DNA from: Chitinophagaceae bacterium
Lineage (GTDB): Bacteria; Bacteroidota; Bacteroidia; Chitinophagales; Chitinophagaceae
DNA: 64,000 nt
Reading direction: 5' to 3'
NCBI GenBank assembly: GCA_027484165.1
Contig: JAIXWH010000150.1
Span: 1-64,000, forward strand
Part shown: positions 20,882-30,439 of the stretch, piece after piece
Layout of the letters: each line of letters opens with the position of its first letter
Numbering within the stretch: position 1 is the stretch's first letter
Position numbers and translations under genes: made by a program
The notes under the pieces: generated by a model
Told to the model about the DNA's origin: nothing
Database searches by the model: none
What the model saw: only the letters and a program-made list of their open reading frames with translations

Positions 20882-22075
20882 TTATTTCTTTTTTTTCTTT
20901 ATTGATTTATGCTTTGCTGTTGATTTCGATTTGGCTTGATTTTTAATTGTAGTTTTCTTTTCTTGTTTTTTTGGAACGACTTCCTTTTTTGAATTTGATT
21001 TTGTTATAGGCTTCACATCAGTATCTTTTTTTACAACAGGATTTATTTTTTTGACTGAATCCGACTTTAAACTCTGGGATGCAATTGTACTTTTTGTTTC
21101 CGGTAAAACCACTGAACTCTCTTCCAAATCATCTCTTTCAAAAGATTGAAAAATTAATGAATCACTAGTTGTATTAGATGCATTATCTTGAAGTATGGTT
21201 TGAGTGGTATCTCCTGCCATTCTTAAATTATATTCTGCCATAGCTTTCATCATTGCCATTGTTCTCAAAGAGTCTGCTACCACATCTTCCTTTCCTCTGA
21301 TTGTGGCTACAATTTGATTTTCATAATCCAGTTTTATTTTACTGTATTTACTCCAGCCATATTGCGGCACTATTTTTTTGTAAAAAAGTTTAAACTTTTC
21401 AAACTTTTTTTCCATGTTTTTTTCATCGCCAAATAAAACAATCTGATCTCCCATTTTTGGAATCAATTCATATTGATTTTGTCCAATAATATATACCTGG
21501 TCAATCATTGCCATCAAAAAACTATCTCTTTGTATATACAAACTCATTTGCTTTATACCTCTTAATAAATTACTATCAGCTTTTGTCATTACTTTCAATG
21601 ATGTGCTGAAATTGGTAAAAACTGGCAACCTTGCAGCATGTTTATTACTTAAAGGCAATCTGTTAATTAAGTCATCGATATAAAAAGAACTGCCATCATT
21701 AGAAAAAACTCTTGCTATTGGTTCTTTCTCTATAATCTCGGCTTTCAAAATGCAGTTTCTATCGAAGTACAAATCTGCCTTACTAATCCAAACCTCTTTT
21801 CTTAAATCTTTTTCAATTCTATTTAAATCAAATTCTCTTATTGGCTTTCCGTTTATTTTATTACCTACTATGTTTTTAATAATCTCCTGAACATCATTTT
21901 TATCTATAAAAAAATTATTACTCACGCCCATTATCCGTATAGAAATTCCAGTGCATTTTTTGGATTCTTTTACATAAATCGCACTCACCAATAAAGCTAT
22001 TGTGCCTAACCCCAACAGTGTCCATACTGTAAGAGAAACAATTTTTTTAAATTTTGATTTATTAATTGGCTTCAT
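20882..22075 (-). CDS. ftsQ: FtsQ-like cell division protein with Lys-rich C-terminal tail
   Basis: N-terminal TM, POTRA-like region, position between ftsA and murC. Confidence 0.8.
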   Translation of the reverse strand: MKPINKSKFKKIVSLTVWTLLGLGTIALLVSAIYVKESKKCTGISIRIMGVSNNFFIDKNDVQEIIKNIVGNKINGKPIREFDLNRIEKDLRKEVWISKADLYFDRNCILKAEIIEKEPIARVFSNDGSSFYIDDLINRLPLSNKHAARLPVFTNFSTSLKVMTKADSNLLRGIKQMSLYIQRDSFLMAMIDQVYIIGQNQYELIPKMGDQIVLFGDEKNMEKKFEKFKLFYKKIVPQYGWSKYSKIKLDYENQIVATIRGKEDVVADSLRTMAMMKAMAEYNLRMAGDTTQTILQDNASNTTSDSLIFQSFERDDLEESSVVLPETKSTIASQSLKSDSVKKINPVVKKDTDVKPITKSNSKKEVVPKKQEKKTTIKNQAKSKSTAKHKSIKKKKK

Positions 22076-22082
22076 TTTATTT

Positions 22083-23495
22083 TTAATTATCTAACAGGAT
22101 GTCTTTTATCGGCAAAACCAATGTGTCTATATCTCCCGCTCCTGCCATAATCAAAAGTTCAACATCCTTCCGCTTTTTCTTTTCAATCATTTTATTAAGC
22201 AAATCATTTTTAGTACAACACTCTACAATAGCTTTCATTTTTTTTGCAAGCATTTCGCTTTCTACTCCTTCTATAGGCTTCTCCCTTGCTGGATATATAG
22301 GCAAAAGAAACACCTCGTCAGCTAAACTTAATGCTTTTGCAAAACCTTCGGCAAAATCTCTGGTTCTGCTGAACAGATGTGGTTGAAAAACCACTGTGCA
22401 TTTTTTATTTTTATACAAATCTTTTGCACTTGTAATCAAAGCCGTTAGTTCCTGTGGATGATGTGCATAATCATCAATCATAATCATCGACTCATTTTTG
22501 ATTACATATTCAAATCTTCTTTTTACACCTTTAAAAGATGAAACTGCATTTTTAATCTTCTCTTCATCAATTCCAATTTCGTGAGCTACAACTATTGAAG
22601 CTACTGCATTTTCAATATTGTGTAACCCGCCCATATTCAGCTTAATATCCACAATCACATACCCTTTTATAACCATATCAAAAACATAAGTCCCTTCGCT
22701 GATTCTGATATTTTCTGCGTAACAATCTGCATTTTTATCATTCAAACTGTAAGTAATTGTTCTTACTTTACTGAACTTAACTTTTGTTTCAAGTCCTTTT
22801 TTACAAATCAACAAACCTTCATTTTTTATTTTTGCAGTGAACTCAACGAAAGCTTCTGCAAAATTTTCTTCTGTACCATAAATATCCAGATGGTCGGCAT
22901 CTACAGCAGTAATAACTGCTATATCAGGCATTAATCTTAAAAAACTTCTGTCGTATTCATCTGCTTCAACCACACAAACATTGTTTTTATCGCTCCAAAA
23001 ATTAGTCTGGTAATTTGAAGCGATGCCTCCGAGAAATGCATTACATCCATATTCACTATCTCTCAGCAAGTGAGCAATCATTGTGCTTGTAGTTGTTTTT
23101 CCATGTGTACCCGCAACACAAATATTAAAAGAACTATTAGTTATCAATCCCAACACCTCGCTTCTTTTCATGATTTTAAAACCATTCTCTTTATAAAAAT
23201 TATACTCTGCATGATCATTTGGAATTGCAGGAGTATAAACAACTAAAATGGCTTCCTTATCAATCAAGTCAACATCGTCTTCATAATGAATAGCAATCCC
23301 TTCATTATTGAGCTGTTTAGTTAATTCGGTTTCAGTTTTATCAAAACCACTTACCTTAACTCCTCTATTATTGAAATACCTTGCTATTGCACTCATACCT
23401 ATACCTCCAATTCCTAAAAAATAAACACTATAACCCTTACCTTCTCCATCTTGAAGTTTGTTTATGAAATCAACGATATGATTGTTATAACTCAT
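22083..23495 (-). CDS. murC: UDP-N-acetylmuramate--L-alanine ligase
   Basis: YFLGIGGIGMSAIA, VAGTHGKTTTS, MIDDYAHHP. Confidence 0.96.
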   Translation of the reverse strand: MSYNNHIVDFINKLQDGEGKGYSVYFLGIGGIGMSAIARYFNNRGVKVSGFDKTETELTKQLNNEGIAIHYEDDVDLIDKEAILVVYTPAIPNDHAEYNFYKENGFKIMKRSEVLGLITNSSFNICVAGTHGKTTTSTMIAHLLRDSEYGCNAFLGGIASNYQTNFWSDKNNVCVVEADEYDRSFLRLMPDIAVITAVDADHLDIYGTEENFAEAFVEFTAKIKNEGLLICKKGLETKVKFSKVRTITYSLNDKNADCYAENIRISEGTYVFDMVIKGYVIVDIKLNMGGLHNIENAVASIVVAHEIGIDEEKIKNAVSSFKGVKRRFEYVIKNESMIMIDDYAHHPQELTALITSAKDLYKNKKCTVVFQPHLFSRTRDFAEGFAKALSLADEVFLLPIYPAREKPIEGVESEMLAKKMKAIVECCTKNDLLNKMIEKKKRKDVELLIMAGAGDIDTLVLPIKDILLDN

Positions 23496-24589
23496 TAATT
23501 CAAACATTTGAGAATTTCTGTTGCTACTATTTCATCAGCATTAAGCACGCTCAATTTTTTAATATTGACTTTCAGTTTTTCCTGAAGCTGAATATCATCA
23601 ATTAAACTCTTTACTTTATTCATCAACTCACTCATAGCATTTTTATCTTCAACTATCAAAGCGGCTTCTTTTTCAACCAGCTTCATTGCATTAGCTTTTT
23701 GATGATCTTCTGCGGCATGCGGAAAAGGAACAAAGATGACCGGCTTGGCCACTATACACAATTCCGATATCGCCATAGCACCACTTCTGCTGATTACCAA
23801 ATCTGCGGCAGCATATGCATTTTCCATTTGAGCAATAAAATCACTTACAAAAACATTACTCATTCCCTCACAACTCTTTTTTGCTCTTTCAAAAAACGGC
23901 TTGCCTGTTTGCCAGATGAGTTGTAAGTCATGCTTTACAAAAAAATCAACGTGGTTTTCAATAACTTCATTGATACTCTTGGCTCCTAAACTTCCTCCGA
24001 CAACCAAAACAATTTTTTTATCTGCGAACAAATTAAATTGAGCAATAGCTTCACTTCGATTAACAGACATTTGAGCAATTGCATTTCTTACCGGATTACC
24101 ACTTACTGTAGTTTTTTTCTTATCAAAAAACATTTCCATTCCATCTGTTGCAGTAAATATTTTAACTGCCTTTTTCCCAAGCATGATATTGCTTTTTCCT
24201 GCAAAAGAATTGGCTTCATGAATAAATGTGGGTATCCCTTTGGACTGAGCATATCTCAATACCGGAAAGCTGGAATAACCGCCAACACCAATTACTGCAT
24301 CGGGTTTAAATTTTTTAAGTATCGAAGCAACCTGAAAAAAACTTTGAATAAGTTTTATTGGTAGTCCGATATTTTTTATCAAAGAGCTTCTGTTAAACCC
24401 TGCAATGGTCAACCCCTCTATTTTGTACCCAGCCAAAGGGACCTTTTCCATTTCCATTTTCCCTTTAGCACCAACAAATAAAAATTCTGAATCTGGCGCA
24501 GCTTTTTTAATTGCATTGGCTATTGCAATCGCAGGAAAAATATGTCCCCCGGTTCCACCTCCTGCTATTATAATGCGTTTGCCTTTCAT
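23495..24589 (-). CDS. murG: UDP-GlcNAc--undecaprenyl-PP-MurNAc-pentapeptide GlcNAc-transferase
   Basis: IIAGGGTGGHIFPAIAIA, VIGVGGYSSFPVL, SRSGAMAISEL. Confidence 0.96.
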   Translation of the reverse strand: MKGKRIIIAGGGTGGHIFPAIAIANAIKKAAPDSEFLFVGAKGKMEMEKVPLAGYKIEGLTIAGFNRSSLIKNIGLPIKLIQSFFQVASILKKFKPDAVIGVGGYSSFPVLRYAQSKGIPTFIHEANSFAGKSNIMLGKKAVKIFTATDGMEMFFDKKKTTVSGNPVRNAIAQMSVNRSEAIAQFNLFADKKIVLVVGGSLGAKSINEVIENHVDFFVKHDLQLIWQTGKPFFERAKKSCEGMSNVFVSDFIAQMENAYAAADLVISRSGAMAISELCIVAKPVIFVPFPHAAEDHQKANAMKLVEKEAALIVEDKNAMSELMNKVKSLIDDIQLQEKLKVNIKKLSVLNADEIVATEILKCLN

Positions 24590-24595
24590 TTTCAG

Positions 24596-25939
24596 TTATA
24601 TTGCTTCAACTACAGCATCTTTATTCTCATCTACTGATGCTTGTTCCTCAATTTTTTTCAATTGTGAACCTTCTTGTTGTTCTACATTTCTTGCTACACT
24701 TAAAATAATTCCTATTGAAAAACAAGTAAAGAAAAAACTACTGCCGCCCATACTTATCAATGGCAATGTAACTCCTGTATTGGGAAACAAGGTTACATTC
24801 ACTCCCATATTGGTTATAGCCTGAATCACCAGAGTAAAGCTCAGTGCCAATGCAAGGAAAGCACCAAAAGCGAAAGGACACTTTCTGTAAATTCTGATAC
24901 ATCTAAATAAGAAAATCAAGTAGATGAACAAAATAAATGCGGCTCCTATTAATCCATACTCTTCAATTATCAGAGCATAGATAAAGTCACTGTAACAATG
25001 TGGTAAAAAATTTCTTTGTACACTATTACCTGGGCCTAATCCTAAAATTCCTCCATTAGCTATTGCTATTTTAGCCTGATTTATCTGATAAGTCTTTTCG
25101 CTATCATCATCTTTAGTACTGTATAAAAATGTTTGAATTCTGCTTATCCATGTTGGCACTCTTCCAGAAGCAAGAAACTCTGGTAGTTTTTTAGACTTGT
25201 TAGTGGTTTTATCAAAGTTTGATATTGCAATACTTATTAAAAAGATTAAGGGTAACATTGCTACTCCTACAGTCATCAAAATATGTTTGATACTGACTCT
25301 TCCAATAAACATCAATAACATACTGGTTCCAAAAATCAATATTGCTGTGGATAGGTTTGCAGGAGCAATCAATCCGCAAATCAAAATAACAGGAATAATT
25401 ATAGGCAGAAATCCTCTGAAGAAATCTTTGATTACTAGTTGCTTTCTGCTTAGCATTCTGCTCATATACATAAACAATGCAAGCTTAGCTAGATCTGATG
25501 TCTGAAATGTCATGTTAATAACTGGTAGTTTAATCCATCTGCTACCTGCATTTAATTCAACACCAAAAAAGAGAGTGTAAATCAATAAGGGTATCGACAA
25601 CAAGAAGATATAGAGTGCTAGTTTAGAGAAAAAAGTATAATTAATTCTATGTGCAAAATAAATTACTAATAGTCCAACAACAATTAAACCCAACTGTTTA
25701 AACAAATAACTTTCTGTAGTTCTACTCATTCTGTAAGCAAGTGAGCCCGTACTGCTGTATACTAATAACAAACTTGCAAGAGTCAAGATTAAAACTATTG
25801 CCCAAATTACTTTATCTCCTTTGGTTTTACTAACAATATCATTGGGCATATTGCCAATATTTTTGAAAGGACTAGCTATTGCCATATCCTTATCATCAGA
25901 AATAACAAAGAAATTTTTTATTTTATTTAAAATTGACAT
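24596..25939 (-). CDS. ftsW: SEDS-family FtsW/RodA glycosyltransferase
   Basis: Polytopic; GGILGLGPGNSVQRNFLPHCYSDFIYALIIEEYGLIG; position in dcw cluster. Confidence 0.93.
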   Translation of the reverse strand: MSILNKIKNFFVISDDKDMAIASPFKNIGNMPNDIVSKTKGDKVIWAIVLILTLASLLLVYSSTGSLAYRMSRTTESYLFKQLGLIVVGLLVIYFAHRINYTFFSKLALYIFLLSIPLLIYTLFFGVELNAGSRWIKLPVINMTFQTSDLAKLALFMYMSRMLSRKQLVIKDFFRGFLPIIIPVILICGLIAPANLSTAILIFGTSMLLMFIGRVSIKHILMTVGVAMLPLIFLISIAISNFDKTTNKSKKLPEFLASGRVPTWISRIQTFLYSTKDDDSEKTYQINQAKIAIANGGILGLGPGNSVQRNFLPHCYSDFIYALIIEEYGLIGAAFILFIYLIFLFRCIRIYRKCPFAFGAFLALALSFTLVIQAITNMGVNVTLFPNTGVTLPLISMGGSSFFFTCFSIGIILSVARNVEQQEGSQLKKIEEQASVDENKDAVVEAI

Positions 25940-25960
25940 AAATTTTAATTCATCCTTTTA

Positions 25961-27301
25961 TTATAAATCTCTAACTGCTTCTTTAAATTGATTGCCTCTG
26001 TCTTCGTAATTTTTAAACAAATCAAAACTTGCACATGCAGGGCTCAATAATACCACTTCACCTTTATTTGCAAAATGAAAGGAAGATTCAACTGCTTCTT
26101 TTGCACTAACTGTATCAACAATTAAAGGAACGATATCAGAAAAAGCTTCATGTATTTTTTGATTATCAGTTCCCATACAGATAATCACTTTGACTTTTTC
26201 TGAAATAAGTTCTTTCAAAAGATCATAATCATTTCCTTTATCTACACCGCCCATAATCAAGATCACCGGCTTCGTCATGCTTTCTAGTGCATACCAGGTG
26301 CTGTTTACATTTGTAGCTTTACTATCGTTGATAAATTCAACTCCTTTTATGGTTGCAACTTTTTCCATTCTGTGCTCCAAGCTTTCAAAAGTTTGCAAAG
26401 CTTCTCTGATTTTTTCTTTGCGGATATCCATTGCTGTTGCCGCCATGCTTGCTGCCATACTGTTATACTGATTGTGTTTTCCTTTAATGGCAAAGTCTTC
26501 AACACTCATTTGCATCTCTTCGCTTTTCCATTTAAGATACATTTTTGCATTAGTTAAGTACGCGCCTTGTGACAATTCTTTACTCATAGTTATAGGGGCT
26601 TGGGTTGATTTTATGGGATAGTGATTTAAATATTTACTTGTAGTTTCATCGTCCAGATTATATATAAATACATCTTCTTCTTTTTGATTTTCAGTTATTC
26701 TGAATTTGCTTGAAATGTAATTTTCAAACTTGTAATCGTATCTGTCCAAATGGTCTTCTGTAATGTTTGTCAGCACGGCAACTTTAGGACGAAATGATTT
26801 TATGTCATCAAGCTGAAAAGAACTTATTTCTGCAACATAGATTGACTTTGGATCTTGTGCTACCTGACGCGCAAAAGAAAAACCAATGTTTCCAACCATT
26901 GCACAATCTTTTTGGGCATGTTTGAAAATATGGTAAGTCAAAGCCGTTGTTGTTGTTTTACCATTGCTTCCTGTTATTGCAACTACTTCACTGTTTCCTA
27001 TAAATCGAAACGCAAATTCAATTTCACTGATTACTGAAATATTTTTTGCTCTGATTTTTTTTACAATAGAAGTCTTTTCAGGTATGCCCGGACTCTTCAC
27101 CACTTCATCTGCTTCTAAAATTCTGTTTTCATCATGAGAACCTTGTTCAAAGGAGATTTCATTTTGCTTTAATTCTTCGATGAAATGATTTGGGATTACG
27201 CCTGCGTCACTTACAAAAACATCATAGCCCTTTTGTTTTGCCAGAAGTGCAGCACCAACGCCACTTTCTCCCGCTCCCAGTATGATTAATTTTTGTTTCA
27301 T
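25961..27301 (-). CDS. murD: UDP-N-acetylmuramoylalanine--D-glutamate ligase
   Basis: ITGSNGKTTTTALTYHIF, EISSFQLD, NDSKATNVNST. Confidence 0.96.
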   Translation of the reverse strand: MKQKLIILGAGESGVGAALLAKQKGYDVFVSDAGVIPNHFIEELKQNEISFEQGSHDENRILEADEVVKSPGIPEKTSIVKKIRAKNISVISEIEFAFRFIGNSEVVAITGSNGKTTTTALTYHIFKHAQKDCAMVGNIGFSFARQVAQDPKSIYVAEISSFQLDDIKSFRPKVAVLTNITEDHLDRYDYKFENYISSKFRITENQKEEDVFIYNLDDETTSKYLNHYPIKSTQAPITMSKELSQGAYLTNAKMYLKWKSEEMQMSVEDFAIKGKHNQYNSMAASMAATAMDIRKEKIREALQTFESLEHRMEKVATIKGVEFINDSKATNVNSTWYALESMTKPVILIMGGVDKGNDYDLLKELISEKVKVIICMGTDNQKIHEAFSDIVPLIVDTVSAKEAVESSFHFANKGEVVLLSPACASFDLFKNYEDRGNQFKEAVRDL

Positions 27302-27345
27302 TTACACTTCTTTAAAAAATACACTAAAAAACTATTTGGCTGTCA

Positions 27346-27416
27346 GATCCATTTTAGCCTACTGAGACGTCAACAGATAATTCTCCGAATTAATCTCAGT
27401 AGGATTAAAATGGTTC
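27346..27416. repeat. Long imperfect inverted repeat between mraY and murD
   Basis: ccattttagcctactgaga (27349-27367) pairs with tctcagtaggattaaaatgg (27394-27413); flanking ggctgtc (27338) / gacagcc (27440) also inverted. Confidence 0.75.
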
Positions 27417-27646
27417 TTCAATGGTATTGACATTTACAGGACAGCCTTTAAATGTTTTTTTGGTTTAGGACATTTCTTTTTTCTTTTACAGCTTTGAACT
27501 TCACAACTAACAATTCAATTGTGAAACTCAATGATGTTGAAGAAAAAAAGGTTCTTCAAAAGCATCGAATTTAATGGGTAGTGTATTTTCGAAGGGTAGC
27601 TAGATCGCAATTCTTAAAAAACAAAAACAATTCATAATCCAATATT

Positions 27647-28945
27647 CTATCTGAGTTTCAAAGTAACAATCGCAAATGCAACACTAAGGATAGTTACAAT
27701 CCAGAATCGCACCGCAATTTTACTTTCATGAAAACCTTTCTTTTGAAAATGGTGATGCAAAGGACTCATTAAAAAGACTCGCTTGCCTTCGCCATATTTC
27801 TTTTTAGTGTATTTGAAGTAGCTCACCTGAATCATTACACTCAGATTTTCCACTAAAAACACCAGACAAAATATAGGGATTAATAATTCTTTTCTAACGA
27901 TGATGGCTAAAGCCGCAATGATACCTCCCAATGCCAAGCTTCCAGTATCGCCCATAAACATTTGAGCTGGATAGGAATTGTACCATAAAAATCCAACACA
28001 AGCTCCAACAAATGCAGCAATAAAAATAGACAGCTCGCCGAGATTAGGAATGTACATGATATTCAAGTACTCTGCAAACTTAATGTTACCACTAACATAG
28101 GCGAATATGCCCAAACAAATTCCGATTATGGCACTTACTCCTGTTGCTAATCCATCTAATCCATCAGTGATATTTGCACCATTTGAAACAGCAGTTACTA
28201 TAAAAATAACAATCAAGATATAAACGATATACGCATAATTTTCAAGATCTTTTGGCAATAGTTTTGCGTAATTGAATTCATGGCTTTTTACAAATGGAAT
28301 TGTAGTAATAATTGTTTTTGCATCGGTGAATACTCTCTTTTGACCATCTACATTTAGAGTATCATACTTTATTTTCACACCTTTAGTATTATAAACTGCT
28401 GAGGGATTAGTGGACAGCACTTCTCTCTTTACCACTACATTGGGATTAAAATACAATGTAGCTCCAACTATAATTCCAAGCATAACCTGACCGAATATTT
28501 TAAACTTGCCTGCAAGCCCATCAGCATTCGTCTTTTTAAAATCGATGCCTTTTTCTTTAGCGATTTTCTTTGCTTTTATTTTCAAATAATCATCAATGAA
28601 ACCAATAGCGCCTAGCCAAACTGTACACAAAAGCATTAATCTTATATATACCTTGTCTAGATTTGCAAGTAATAAAGTTGGAATTAAAATTGCAAGGATA
28701 ATGATGATTCCTCCCATTGTTGGAGTACCGTGTTTTTTCTCCTCTCCTGCCAATCCCAAATCTCTAACGGTTTCACCTAATTGTTTTTTCTGTAATAATT
28801 TGATCAATCTCTTTCCAAAAATGGTAGTAATGATCAATGACAATATCAACGCCAATAAAACCCTGAAAGTAATGAATTGAAAAAGTCCACCACCCGGGAA
28901 TCGGTAATGTTCTTTAGCAAACCATTGAAAGAGGTGATAAATCAT
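27647..28945 (-). CDS. mraY: Phospho-N-acetylmuramoyl-pentapeptide-transferase
   Basis: [47 protein letters not shown]. Confidence 0.96.
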   Translation of the reverse strand: MIYHLFQWFAKEHYRFPGGGLFQFITFRVLLALILSLIITTIFGKRLIKLLQKKQLGETVRDLGLAGEEKKHGTPTMGGIIIILAILIPTLLLANLDKVYIRLMLLCTVWLGAIGFIDDYLKIKAKKIAKEKGIDFKKTNADGLAGKFKIFGQVMLGIIVGATLYFNPNVVVKREVLSTNPSAVYNTKGVKIKYDTLNVDGQKRVFTDAKTIITTIPFVKSHEFNYAKLLPKDLENYAYIVYILIVIFIVTAVSNGANITDGLDGLATGVSAIIGICLGIFAYVSGNIKFAEYLNIMYIPNLGELSIFIAAFVGACVGFLWYNSYPAQMFMGDTGSLALGGIIAALAIIVRKELLIPIFCLVFLVENLSVMIQVSYFKYTKKKYGEGKRVFLMSPLHHHFQKKGFHESKIAVRFWIVTILSVAFAIVTLKLR

Positions 28946-28968
28946 TGTTTATTTTATTACTGTTGTTA

Positions 28969-30429
28969 TTATTTTTCTAAAAGCTCAAACATTTCATTTA
29001 AAACATCCTTGTCATCAAAATCATACTTTATCCCATTTATCTCTTGGTATTTCTCATGCCCTTTACCTGCAACCAGAATGATGTCTTCTTTGTCAGCCAA
29101 ACTGACTGCTGTTTTAATCGCCTCTTTTCTGTCTGCTATGGTGATACATTTCTTTCTTGACACCACATTTACACCGGCTTCCATTTGTTTTAAAATTTCC
29201 AATGGATCTTCAAATCTTGGATTATCTGAGGTCAATATCACCTTATCGCTATGCTGACAAGCAACTTCCGCCATGATTGGTCTTTTTGCATTGTCTCTGT
29301 TGCCTCCACAACCAACCACTGTGATAATTTTTTGATCTCCTTGTCTTAAATTTTTAATAGTAACCAATACATTCAATAAGGCATCTGGCGTATGTGCATA
29401 ATCAACAATGCCAACAACATTTTCATTTTCACTGATGATATAATCAAATCGTCCTTCCGCTCCTGTTATGTTACTCATGATTTGCAACACCTTATTTTTA
29501 TCTTCACCCAAACATATAGCCACTGCAAAAACAGCAAGTAAGTTATAGGCGTTAAACTCTCCGATCAATTTGAAATAAACTTCCAGATCATTTACGGTCA
29601 TATGCAAACCGGTCAATCCATTTTCAAGAATTTTTCCTTTGAAGTCTGCTAATGTTTTTAAACTATAGAGGTATTTTTTTGCAGCAGTATTTTGTAGCAT
29701 CACCAAACCTCTCTTGTCATCTGCATTGCTTATAGCAATAGTTTTTTTAGACAACCCATCAAACCAGGATTTTTTTACTCTGATATACTCTTCAAAAGTT
29801 TTATGATAATCTAAATGATCATGAGAAATGTTGCTGAAAACAGCCGCAGCAAATTCAATTCCTGCAATTCTTTGCTGATCAATAGCATGACTGCTGCATT
29901 CCATGAATACATAATCGCATTCTTCCGTTTGCATTTTTGCTAATAAACTGTTTAAACTTATTGCATCAGGTGTAGTGTGAGTTGATGGAATGATTTCATC
30001 TCCGATTTGATTCTGCACAGTACTAATTAATCCGCACTTATAACCTAAAAGAGTGTACAATTTAAAAAGTAAAGTAGCGATAGTTGTTTTGCCATTGGTG
30101 CCAGTAACACCTACCACTTTCATTTTTGTTGATGGTTCGCCATAAAAATGATGACTCATCAACCCTGCAGCAAGTGAGGTATTGATAACACTTACATAAG
30201 TAATGCCAGCAACAATATTTTGTGGAATTTTTTCACACACAACAGCAACAGCGCCCATCTCAATAGCCTTATCTATATAATCATGTCCATCAATTGAATT
30301 GCCTTTAATTGCAATGAAACAACTTCCGGGGGTAGCTTTTCTTGAATCTATTTGGAGACTCTTTATTGTTAAGGATGTATTTCCTATTACAGACTGGATG
30401 TTTACTTTATATAATATATCCTTTAACAT
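28969..30429 (-). CDS. murE: UDP-MurNAc-L-Ala-D-Glu--meso-DAP ligase
   Basis: VTGTNGKTTIATLLF; DNPRFEDP (DNPR = meso-DAP specificity motif). Confidence 0.96.
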   Translation of the reverse strand: MLKDILYKVNIQSVIGNTSLTIKSLQIDSRKATPGSCFIAIKGNSIDGHDYIDKAIEMGAVAVVCEKIPQNIVAGITYVSVINTSLAAGLMSHHFYGEPSTKMKVVGVTGTNGKTTIATLLFKLYTLLGYKCGLISTVQNQIGDEIIPSTHTTPDAISLNSLLAKMQTEECDYVFMECSSHAIDQQRIAGIEFAAAVFSNISHDHLDYHKTFEEYIRVKKSWFDGLSKKTIAISNADDKRGLVMLQNTAAKKYLYSLKTLADFKGKILENGLTGLHMTVNDLEVYFKLIGEFNAYNLLAVFAVAICLGEDKNKVLQIMSNITGAEGRFDYIISENENVVGIVDYAHTPDALLNVLVTIKNLRQGDQKIITVVGCGGNRDNAKRPIMAEVACQHSDKVILTSDNPRFEDPLEILKQMEAGVNVVSRKKCITIADRKEAIKTAVSLADKEDIILVAGKGHEKYQEINGIKYDFDDKDVLNEMFELLEK

Positions 30430-30439
30430 TTACAAAAGC

